Source of the DNA: Lamellibrachia columna
Lineage: Eukaryota > Annelida > Polychaeta > Sabellida > Siboglinidae
Direction of reading: 5' to 3'
Length of the DNA: 64,000 nt
Assembly (NCBI GenBank): GCA_963662155.1
Contig: OY759269.1
Span: 1,853,501-1,917,500, forward strand
Both the position numbers and the translations under genes were made by a program. Positions within the stretch are counted from its first letter, which is position 1; every line of letters starts with the position of its first letter. The notes under the pieces were generated by a model. That model ran no database searches and had not been told where the DNA came from. It saw only the letters and a list, made by a program, of their open reading frames with translations. Shown in pieces: positions 1 to 44,100 of this stretch.

Positions 1-449
1 CCGGTGGTAAGACTGTAGAGGTTGGTGACAGAAGAGAAAGGAGAGATGTCAGTAAAACAGAAATAGCACAAGAAGACAGGCGGAAGGGGGCTTAGTGAGC
101 ACCAAGAGAGGTGAACGAGTGACACGACAGTAAAGGAGCTGCGCATATGTAGTGTCACAACTGAAGGTGACAAATGCCAGTGTATTCCTGGGGGATTCAA
201 TCAGTAGGAAAGTATATAAAGTCGCAAACAGAGGAGAGGACATCACAGTGTAAAGTATATACCAGTTTGATTTAATTACTTCTCAACAACTAATGTTATT
301 GAGTCATTAGGTGTTTAATCGATATATTAAGGCTAGATTAGCAACAGAAAACCAGTGTTCGAAAAGCTTGTAGTTAAAACACCCAAGTGGATTTGGCAAA
401 TTATGGATGTTATGTCCATGTGGTGCCAAAGATTGACGATAATGTTTAG
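1..449. other. No gene recognised
   Basis: The left edge has no motif I could tie to a gene or to the missing part of the LTR element. It contains only short open frames without features. Confidence 0.5.
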
Positions 450-454
450 ACCCT

Positions 455-745
455 TCAGTTGACAATAGGAGTCACCCATTCAGCCGGGTCTTCAACTTTC
501 GCAATGATGTGTTCTGCTTCTATACGATCTAGTTCCTCCTTCAATTTCTCTCTGAGTGCGTGGAACTTGTCTCGGTGCACAAGATGTCGGTTGCGCTCCT
601 TCCTTCCTTCTGATGCTGAATTGTCTTCAAACACGTCTGCGTATTCTTCTTTCAGTGTCTTTTCTTTTACTTCATCTGTTCTGACACCCAACCCCATCAG
701 TTCACTTGACACCAGACCTAGAAGTGGCGACACACTGCCCTTCAC
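455..745 (-). pseudogene. Start of reverse transcriptase, truncated
   Basis: The frame contains EYADVFEDNS and then EELDRIEAEHIIAKVEDPAE followed by WVTPIV. This is the usual lead-in to a Ty3/gypsy RT. It is frameshifted from the protease piece and stops near 455, before the catalytic motifs. Confidence 0.75.
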
Positions 746-858
746 AACTTAAAACTGGAGACAATGTTTCTGCCCACGATGTGTAACGTCAAGTTGATCC
801 ATCCCAACAACCTCGATGTGGTGTCCATTGTAGGATGTTAGTTTGACACTGGATGGTT

Positions 859-1287
859 TTAGCCTGGTTGTTTCACTTTTATCTGTCTACACATTTCCAG
901 GGGAATCACACTGCATTGAGCCCCAGTGTCTACATTGATACGTGCATCTCTCTCATTAGGCATCGTAAGTGCAATCATCCAGCCTTTTGGATCGTTTTGC
1001 GTTAGTATGTTGATCCAATATGTCTTTGACACTTCATTCGCGTGTTTGCTTTTGCAGACTTTGGCAAAATGGTTCCATTTCCCACACAGTTGACAGGTTT
1101 TGCCATATGCAGGACACATTCTAGGCTTATGGCTTGTTCCGCAGTATCGACAGTACTGAGATGCATACTGGTGCCACGAAGACCGCGGGGGGGGCGCCTC
1201 TAAGGCCACTCGGTTGTGGTCTGCTCTTTCCCCTTGGCTTAAGTAAACGTTAGCACCAGCCGACCTCTTACTGTCCTTATACTTCAC
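859..1287 (-). pseudogene. Nucleocapsid zinc knuckles and retropepsin fragment
   Basis: Two CCHC-type knuckles are visible (CRYCGTSHKPRMC and CQLCGKWNHFAKVC). They are followed by an aspartic protease start, DTGAQCSVIP. The frame opens upstream without a convincing start and is cut before the rest of the protease. Confidence 0.8.
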
Positions 1288-1451
1288 ATAACTGACCTCT
1301 ATTCTAGGTTCAACCTTGTTTTCTTCTCTCTGCTGTGCCAGAATGAGTTATTTAGTTATCACTTTATTGGTTGCCGTAGCCTATGGCTATGACTATGTGA
1401 CGTTTTCTTCAATTTGTAACTCACATGACAGATCTTTGTCAAAAATGACAC

Positions 1452-1814
1452 TTACATTTCTACAAAGAATGTACGTGTCTTTATTTTGTCCAAAACCACA
1501 TCTCTCTGCCATAACATGCAGTGCTCTGATGTATGCTTCGCCTTTGCTGGGGTTGGCTCAACTTCAACTTGAACACGCTCATCAAATGCGCATCTTTCAT
1601 GTATTGTGTTCATGTTAGGCTGAAAGTAGGAATCAAATGCTTGTCCTACTTTATCGAAATCCTTCCGCTCCTCATCTGTCAAACTCAACTGACCAAATGC
1701 ATTTTCAGCTTCATGCCTCATCACATAGATGAGTGTGTCTATTTGCCTTTCTTGCCTTTCTTCATTCAATTTGGAAGCAGATCGGTATCTTGCAAATCTT
1801 TTCTTCAATTCCAA
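1452..1814 (-). pseudogene. Gag capsid-like fragment of the LTR element
   Basis: An open frame of about 120 residues contains EAENAFGQLSLTDEERKDFD and a following FDSYF/NTIHER pattern. This is typical of retroelement capsid regions, with a helical, charged composition. It lies upstream of the zinc knuckles in element order. It is not full length. Confidence 0.6.
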
Positions 1815-1872
1815 CCACGTTTCAGACTTATTTCGCTTCCTAGTCGATCTTGGTACCTTCTGCTTCAGTTTA

Positions 1873-1884
1873 CGTCTGACACCA
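1873..1884 (-). other. Retroelement primer-binding site
   Basis: The minus strand reads TGGTGTCAGACG directly after the LTR end. TGG complements the CCA end of a tRNA; the primer tRNA was not identified. Confidence 0.55.
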
Positions 1885-2027
1885 TGTCATATATTTTGTT
1901 AATAAAGACGGACGGCTTTGATTAAAATTGTTTTAATGAACACAAATGGCAAGATCAAAATATGGACGCCAACTTCCGTTTCTCACTTCCGTGTCTCGTG
2001 AAATGTTTAGCACCACATTATATGACA
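1885..2027 (-). repeat. Short LTR (about 143 bp)
   Basis: It is bounded by inverted ends TGTCATATA and TATATGACA, with TG...CA termini. It abuts the primer-binding site with no gap. No second LTR is available to confirm the borders. Confidence 0.6.
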
Positions 2028-2381
2028 AGTACTGTAGGTCTCCCTCCCTGGTAACCTGGATGTAAGGAACATCGGATATAATATCATGAGGAGCAATCTA
2101 GCCAAGTCCCGACATGTCCCATATACTGTAGATCTATATCTTAGCGAGTCTACTCACATGTATCAGTAAAACGTTTAAATGAGAACAATTTTACAGTTTA
2201 TGACACTTCCACCAATGGCATTAAAAGCCATTATACGTCCCAAGTGTTCGTTGGCGTTAGTTGACGAGTTAGTCCAACTATTGATCGTTCATCTGAACCT
2301 AGTTAGCTAGTTCTACAATTTTCCGGATGTTTCTAATAGAAAACAGTTTTACTCACAATCTGTCTGTTCGTCGATCACAGG

Positions 2382-2503
2382 TAACAGCATGCACACGATA
2401 AATACCACATAGTAACATGCACACGATAAATACCACATAGTAACATGCACACGATAAATACCACATAGTAACATGTTCACGATAAATACCACATAGTAAC
2501 ATC
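2382..2503. repeat. 28-bp tandem repeat, about 4 copies
   Basis: The unit contains CACGATAAATACCACATAG and repeats nearly perfectly. It lies in otherwise featureless DNA (2028-3130) in which I see no gene. Confidence 0.9.
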
Positions 2504-3130
2504 CACTTACAATCTTATAAGACAGACACTTTCTAGATGCGAGCCATAAATCGGAACAATCGAACTTCGTATGATAATATCATTATTTTGCCGCTTTGAT
2601 GCGATTTCACGCCGAGACCGTCGATTTCAGTCTAAATACGCCAACATTACAAGCACTAATTCAATTGTTATAAATGACTTGCATAAAGCCCCATCGAAAT
2701 ACTAATGTTCTGGCGCTGTACAGTGGCGTTTACGTTAAGTCGTCATTAAAAAATGTATAAAGTTTAAATATTATATTGTGTGCATGTTTTCAGTTACTAC
2801 GAATAAAAATACCATAGTCCCGAACATGTTATGTATGTGTAAATTAGTAAAACATTAATAAACCCCTAAATAAGAGGTGCGTCTTGGGAGCTGCTGATAG
2901 CCGCTCTTCAAATAGCAACGAATTTGTTTTATGTCAAACTTAATCGTTTTAGCGTGTTATTGTTATATGTTATGTAACAATATATACCGATACAACATAC
3001 GACACATTACATAAGCCTAATTCATAAACCCAAGCTTGTCGTAGGGCCTACATCATTAAAGGTAGGCTATCTACAAAGTCTACTCGTTTCTGTCGTCAAG
3101 TCATGTTATCAAGTACAAACGAGATCTATA

Positions 3131-3202
3131 GTCTAACATCGTGCCGTCCAAATAGTCTAACATCGTGCCGTCCAAATAGTCTAACATCGTGCCGTCCAAA
3201 TG
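3131..3202. repeat. 24-bp tandem repeat, 3 copies
   Basis: Three perfect copies of a unit with CTAACATCGTGCCGTCCAAA. Confidence 0.9.
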
Positions 3203-3574
3203 TATCCTAATGAACCAGAGTTGTTTAAATAAACGAACTAGAGCTGTCAAAACATAATCTGTAACCGTTATCTGTTTAATTTGTTTTGGGAGTAATATCA
3301 CGTTTACATTGCACGTAGAGGGAAGATAAGCTTAGGGTCGTTAATGATACGCCCATCACGTGATCCCGTAAATGCCTGACACCGATGAACTTTGTCCACA
3401 AGCACTGGACGTTGTCGACAATTGTTCGCGGATGTACTAAGCGGTGAGGTAGATATTCATTCATTCAGATAACGGTCAAATCATACTTTTTAAATATGGT
3501 TCATTAAAACACATCTGGCGATCAAGATGTTAAAGAAGGTATAGTTTATAGGGCCTACTTTATAACATAACGTC

Positions 3575-3669
3575 GGCGGGTTACACGTAGGGCGGGTTAC
3601 ACGTAGGGCGGGTTACACGTAGGGCGGGTTACACGTAGGGCGGGTTACACGTAGGGCGGGTTACACGTA
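3575..3669. repeat. 16-bp tandem repeat, 6 copies
   Basis: The unit GGCGGGTTACACGTAG occurs six times. It matches, inverted, the single-copy TACGTGTAACCCGCCC in the LINE 3' region at 13300 and 43660. Confidence 0.92.
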
Positions 3670-3770
3670 AATGAAAATTGTTGGACTCTCGATAAGTCAA
3701 TGGCTTCTTTGTCCACTTGCCATCTGGGCCTTTGGCTTGGATGGCACATCTTGTTAAATCTTGTTAAACA
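3575..3770 (+). mobile_element. CR1/Jockey-like LINE 3' end with internal 16-bp array
   Basis: The sequence after 3670 is the reverse complement of the 3' flank seen at 13213-13300 and 43582-43680 next to LINE coding remnants. It includes AATGGCTTCTTTGTCCACTT and CTTTGGCTTGGATGGCA, then a tail of repeated CTTGTTAAAT. Only the non-coding 3' end is present. Confidence 0.75.
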
Positions 3771-3880
3771 TGATTTTATACTAAAAAAAGATCAGATACT
3801 ATAGACACATCGTGTGACCGACTAGACGACTGAAATGACGCTTCAGTACTCAAATGTCGTCTCCTACTATGGTGTCCGAC

Positions 3881-38232
<34,352 letters not shown>

Positions 38233-39022
38233 CCTCTCACTCGGGGCCAGACTGGAGCCAGCTTGACCTCCCCTCAATCGGGGCCAGACTGGAGCTAGCT
38301 TGACCTCCTCTCACTCGGGGCCAGACTGGAGCTAGCTTGACCTCCTCTCACTCGGGGCCAGACTGGAGCTAGCTTGACCTCCTCTAAGTCGGGGCTAGAC
38401 TGGAGCTAGCTTGACCTCGTCTCACTCGGGGCCAGACTGGAGCTAGCTTGATCTCCTCTAAGTCGGGGCCAGACTGGAGCTAGCTTGACCTCGTCTCACT
38501 CGGGGCCAGACTGGAGCTAGCTTGATCTCCTCTAAGTCGGGGCCAGACTGGAGCTAGCTTGACCTCGTCTCACTCGGGGCCAGACTGGAGCTAACTTGAC
38601 CTCCTCTCACCCGGGGCCAGACTGGAGCTAGCTTGACCTCCTCTCACCCGGGGCCAGACTGGAGCTAGCTTGACCTCCTCTCACCCGGGGCCAGACTGGA
38701 GCTAACTTGACTTCCTCTCACCCGGGGCCAGACTGGAGCTAGCTTGACCTCCTCTCACCCGGGGCCAGACTGGAGCTAGCTTGACCTCCTCTCACCCGGG
38801 GCCAGACTGGAGCTAGCTTGACCTCCTCTCACCCGGGGCCAGACTGGAGCTAGCTTGACCTCCTCTCACCCGGGGCCAGACTGGAGCTAACTTGACTTCC
38901 TCTCACCCGGGGCCAGACTGGAGCTAGCTTGACCTCCTCTCACCCGGGGCCAGACTGGAGCTAGCTTGACCTCCTCTCACCCGGGGCCAGATTGGAGCTA
39001 ACTTGACCTCCTCTCGCCCGAG
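38233..39022. repeat. 37-bp minisatellite, about 21 copies (intergenic)
   Basis: The unit contains GGGGCCAGACTGGAGCTAGC and TTGACCTCCTCTCA. In 38380-38590 copies alternate between two types (CGTCTCACT and CCTCTAAGT), a 74-bp higher-order form. Later copies are mostly the CCTCTCACC type. Confidence 0.95.
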
Positions 39023-39494
39023 GCGGTGTCAGCAGTTGTTTGCTAGGAACAAAACCGACCTGAGCTCTCGGTTGACGTCACTTCTGTCCAGTGGCGTATC
39101 CAGGATCTCAGAAAGGGGAGACCAACAAGGAGGGCAGACTTAGTCACCCATTAGTTTACCATGAAGCATTTAAGCCAAAGGGGCGCATGGACTAGTTGCC
39201 CCACAAGCTTAAATGCGTCACTGCTTCTGTGACACAATAAGGTGTACGAATAATGTCCTTTACCTAGAACACAGGTAAACGTAACGTCTTCATTGAGTCT
39301 TGCTAACAGATTCGTCGGTTGGATCATCGGCCTTTCGTAGAAATCAGCAAATTTCGACATATTGTTGTTGTCAAGATGCCGAGCATGTGTCCCGGTGGTT
39401 GTGAACGAAGTAGTTCTAGAGAGGTTATATCACAACAAGGATACTTTCATAATGGTGCAGGAATTTGAAGAAACATTATTCAACAAATACTCGA

Positions 39495-39914
39495 TATATG
39501 GGCAAGACCAGCAAGAACGAGACACATTAGACAAACTATATGGGCAAGGCCAACAAGAACGAGACACATTAGACAAACTATATGGGCAAGACCAGCAAGA
39601 ACGAGACACATTGGACAAACTATATGGGCAAGGCCAGCAACAACGAGACACATTAGACAAACTATATGGGCAAGGCCAGCAAGAACGAGACACATTAGAC
39701 AAACTATATGGGCAAGGCCAGCAGGAACGAGACACATTAGACAAACTATATGGGCAAGGCCAGCAAGAACGAGACACATTAGACAAACTATATGGGCAAG
39801 GCCAGCAAGAACGAGACACATTAGACAAACTATATGGGCAAGGCCAGCAAGAACGAGACACATTAGACAAACTATATGGGCAAGGCCAGCAAGAACGAGA
39901 CACATTAGACAAAC
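39495..39914. repeat. 42-bp minisatellite, exactly 10 copies (intergenic)
   Basis: The unit contains TATATGGGCAAGGCCAGCAA and ACGAGACACATTAGACAAAC. On the plus strand an ATG at 39362 opens 198 codons carrying a 14-residue repeat, YGQGQQERDTLDKL. A small real gene cannot be excluded but there is no other support. Confidence 0.93.
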
Positions 39915-40104
39915 TACTGTCGCCAGCCTTTTTATCCTGGTTGTTACTTGTGAAATAAATACGCTTGTTGTATGTATTTTTCAGAATTACGATCACATAT
40001 GCATTCCAAATTATGCTTTTTCCCTTGCTTGGACTTAGGAAAAAGACACGTACCAATTAAATTCTGCAAACGTTGTTTTTTTACCAGTTTTGTCTGGCCT
40101 TGCT

Positions 40105-40200
40105 CATATAATGTCTAATGTCTGGCCTAGCATTATAATGTCTAATGTCTGGCCTAGCTCATATAATGTCTAATGTCTGGCCTAGCATTATAATGTTTAA
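40105..40200. repeat. About 50-bp repeat, 2 copies
   Basis: Blocks of ATAATGTCTAATGTCTGGCC alternate with TAGCTCAT or TAGCATTA. Intergenic. Confidence 0.75.
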
Positions 40201-40539
40201 TAGAACTCACGAAAAGACGAGCTACCCAAGCAAATCATATCTTTCTGTGAGATGACTATATAAAAATGATATTCGTTGGTTTATGGACAGCATAATAACA
40301 TAATAACATAATAACATAATAAATGTCTGAATGGTAACAAAGCACAGCAATAATTGATTCCATGGTCCACTGCACACTGCTTTCTGCGGCTTCTAGTCTT
40401 ACTGGCCCCTTAAAACATCGGCGTTTGACGCTGATGGATGCATTGTTAACAGGTCGGTCAAGCGAATGTATTGTGTCTGTATCTTGTAATGAATGCAATT
40501 GTGTGATATTTTTAGTTTACCCGCTAGCAACAGTCAACA

Positions 40540-41099
40540 GGCGATAATGTACGAACTTGCGTGTTTAACGTAAACGCTCGGTTGGTTCTGCTCGCGGACT
40601 AATGGATTCTTCTCCGGTCTGCGGATATGCAAATGAGTTGACTCGTTGAGCGGGGGGATGGAGGAAGACGAAGACTGGGAGGAAGGTAAGACACAAAACC
40701 ACGCCCCTTTCTGACCACATACAGTGCGCACATTGTGTAGACACTAGAAACGCCTTCTTGACATCACCTTACTGGCATCATTAGTACATCCGTAACTAAA
40801 TCACATATCACCTTTGCTCATTAATGCGGATGTCTGCTAGAAAAAGAACAACCCGCGTTGGTGGAAGCCAGTCTGCCTCGGGCAAAGACGTGACTGATCA
40901 ATAAGCGGCGGTCTATTCGAGGAAGAGAAAAACGTTCCTGTCGTCTGTGAGCAAATGCACACGCCCACGCGACGGAAGCAGGAAGTCGCACAATACCGCG
41001 AGTTGATCGCGAGCCCGATCAATGCTCGCTCGACTGCGGCACATCCTCGCGAGCGCCGGCACATTTAATCTGGTCCGGTGTGTTGCAGGCTGTCCCGCC
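40540..41099 (+). promoter_or_regulatory. Likely promoter/5'UTR region of gene B
   Basis: It lies directly upstream of the gene B ATG. It becomes CpG-rich towards 41000 (several GCGAG and CGCGAG motifs) and has an octamer ATGCAAAT at 40627. No TATA box in a convincing position. It is placed by position and composition only. Confidence 0.4.
40658..40685 (+). other. Possible alternative first exon of gene B
   Basis: An ATG begins MEEDEDWEE and is followed by a strong donor, GAAG|GTAAGA. Splicing to the acceptor-like TTGCAG ending at 41084 would add GCPA in frame before the gene B ATG at 41100. An octamer ATGCAAAT lies at 40627-40634. This is inference from splice signals and frame only. Confidence 0.3.
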
Positions 41100-41153
41100 A
41101 TGGCGACGAACGTCGAAGGCCTGAACTCCAAACAGCAGGATACTTTGGCGAAG
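41100..41153 (+). CDS. Gene B exon 1 (start codon)
   Basis: It encodes MATNVEGLNSKQQDTLAK with a strong Kozak context and a GTAAAG donor, phase 0. The reading frame stays open upstream to an ATG at 41022, and an acceptor-like TTGCAG lies at 41079-41084. The true first exon could therefore be longer or spliced. Confidence 0.88.
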
Positions 41154-44100
41154 GTAAAGCTCATCTTACGTTGTACTGTTGTCTTGTTGCTGTTGTTCTT
41201 CTCCTTCTTCTTCCTAGTAATCCCTTGACCAATGTTGCGTTACTACTAACTGTCTAAAACACGTAACATCGGATAATTGATTCGTTAGTACATTGTCATT
41301 TATGGGTGTCTGTATTGAACTATTGTTGCAATATGTATCTATAAAGCAAAATGTATATTTGTCTATCTGTTGTCCTACATATGTACGACCTCGTCTGAGG
41401 GCTGATCCGGAAGACACGTTGCCCGGTCACCCGGGATTCTTGCGACGGATATAGGAGGGGTTGGTTGTGGAACAACTGTAATCAATGAAGTAGAATACTG
41501 GTGCAAATTAAAACATTCTATTAAATGCGCTCGGCAGTAGGTAGTATATGTAGTATCGTCCTCTTGTCGGTTATACATCGTACGTCACGGCAGTAGATAG
41601 TATATGTCGTATCGTCCTCTTGTCAGTTATACATCGTACGTCACGGCAGTAGCTAGTATATGTAGTATCGTCCTATTGTCGGTTATACATCGTACGTCAC
41701 GGCAGTTGGTAGTTTCTGTAGTATCGTCCTCTTGTCGGTTATACATCGTACGTCACGGCAGTAGGTAGCATCTGTAGTATCGTCCTCTTGTCGGTTATAC
41801 ATCGTACGTCACGGCAGTAGGTAGTTTCTGTAGTATCGTCCTCTTGTCGGTTATACATCGTACGTCACGGCAGTAGCTAGTATATGTAGTATCGTCCTAT
41901 TGTCGGTTATACATCGTACGTCACGGCAGTAGGTAGTATCTGTAGTATCGTCCTCTTGTCGGTTATACATCGTACGTCACGGCAGTAGGTAGTATCTGTA
42001 GTATCGTCCTCTTGTCGGTTATACATCGTACGTCACGGCAGTAGCTAGTATCTGTAGTATCGTCCTCTTGTCGGTTATACATCGTACGTCACGTCATGTT
42101 CGTCCAAACCCATGTGTACTTCATGAAACCACCGTCCGTTGTATCTTTAGCTCATGTTGACACGTCGCATGTTGACACGTCGCATGTTGACACGTCGCAT
42201 GTTGACACGTCGCATGTTGACACGTCGCATGTTGACACCTCGCATGTTGACACCTCGCATGTTGACACGTCGCATGTTGACACGTCGCATGTTGACACGT
42301 CGCATGTTGACACCTCGCATGTTGACACCTCGCATGTTGACACGTCGCATGTTGACACGTCGCATGTTGACACCTCGCATGTTGACACCTCGCATGTTGA
42401 CACGTCGCATGTTGACACGTCGCATGTTGACACCTCGCATGTTGACACCTCGCATGTTGACACCTCGCATGTTGACACGTCGCATGCCCTCTTTTCTGTC
42501 AGCTTACCTTCCACTGCTATTTACCACATAATCGTAACATTCTGATGACTGGTGGAGCGATAGACCGTGGAGATGCACTCCAGTGTCGGCACGTGATGCC
42601 GGTGCTTATTGATGATTAATGAACTGATGGTTGTTTACCAATTGCCAATCTATGTTTACTTAATGTTATCGTAGAATTATATATGCTTCTGTAGTTCTGC
42701 TAATGATTCTTGTGTCTAAGATACGAGTGTCTTCGCCTGTACTCGGCGACATGTCCAGACCGGCAGTTCAGGCCAATCTTGTTGAGGGACACACCGACCA
42801 CCGCCGGCCACGTTATGTCAGAATTATGCTGGTTGACCTCCCTGACATGACATGCACATACATAATCATTTCAACTAAATACATTTTCAGAGCATATAAT
42901 AGGTTAGAGTCATAAATGAACCCAACGACATGGCTACACAAAATCGCGTGTCGTTTTACGTGTATTGATCTAAGTGTTGCAACCATCTGTCGCAGCTGTC
43001 ATGTTATAAACAACGTTTGTGTCGTCCCTTTTTACCGGCTCCCACACAATCTTGCCCCTTAGAAATGTGTATGTCATTGACTGAGTTCCGACTACTACAC
43101 AACTTCGATGTTTCTGTGTGATATGTGTATAGTTTGACAGACAACCAAGGAGCTCCGTCAACCAATTTTAGCGTCTCAACAATACAACTAAAGTGTTTCT
43201 TGAAAAGCAGATCGCTCAAATGTCTTAATAAGCGACTGGTAACTGGCAAGATTCGAGCTGACATAGCGCTAATAAAACTTGTACAACCGGTGCAACTAAT
43301 TGTTCGGTGAGCCGCCGAATGTTGCCGTTGCTCAATGCCTCAGACGTCTCACTTTCAGTGGAGTTGGCAGGCGAGACGTGTGTCCTCTAGTATCTCCAAC
43401 AAAAGACACCTCATCCGGGCTATCAATGATAGCATCCGAACATGTCCTCTCTAATTAACGCAGTTCTTCTGGAACATCGTGCTGTTTAAGCTACGCTTGT
43501 AATGTAAAGACATTGTACTGGCCGATTAGTGCCAAAATACATTCCCTGTTCATTGAATAAAGATTTAATAAGACAATATTGTCAACCAAGGCAAAGGCCC
43601 ATATGGCAAGTGGACAAGGAAGCCATTGGCTTATCGAGAGTCCAACAATGTTCATCTATGTGTAACCCGCCCTCCTGAGATATGTGTCAACCTTGTTTTT
43701 AAACATATTCACGCTGCTAGCATTTACACAGCATGTAGATAATTTGTTTCATTCATTTGTTTGTCCTCTCTGATAATGCATACTTCCTGATATCCAATCT
43801 ACACTGATCCTTTACTAATGTTACCTCATGTCCTCTAGTTCTATTATTTGTCCTTTGTGAGAATGCATACTTCCTGATATCCAATCTACACTGATCTTTT
43901 ATTAATTTTACCTCGTGTCCTCTATTTCTACTATCTTTCTTGAGTGAGAAAAACATATTTCTATAAATATTTTCATACCAATTCAATATCTTAAATTCAA
44001 CTTGATCTCCTCTTAACCTCCTTGTCTCCAGGGTTGTTAAACTACATTCTTTCAACTTAGGTCTCTCATAACAAAAGTCTTTCAGTTCTGGAATCATCTT

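Larger units (their letters stand above)
450..2027 (-). mobile_element. Degraded Ty3/gypsy-like LTR retroelement, 5' part
   Basis: Read on the minus strand, this holds one LTR, a primer-binding site, a gag-like part, two CCHC zinc knuckles, a retropepsin DTGAQ motif and the start of a reverse transcriptase. It then stops near 450, soon after a motif (AEWVTPIV) that usually opens the RT domain. The rest of pol and the other LTR are absent from the window. Frames are broken between the pieces, so it is a dead fragment. Ty3/gypsy is favoured by the gag-PR-RT order and the motif style; BEL/Pao is the alternative. Confidence 0.8.
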
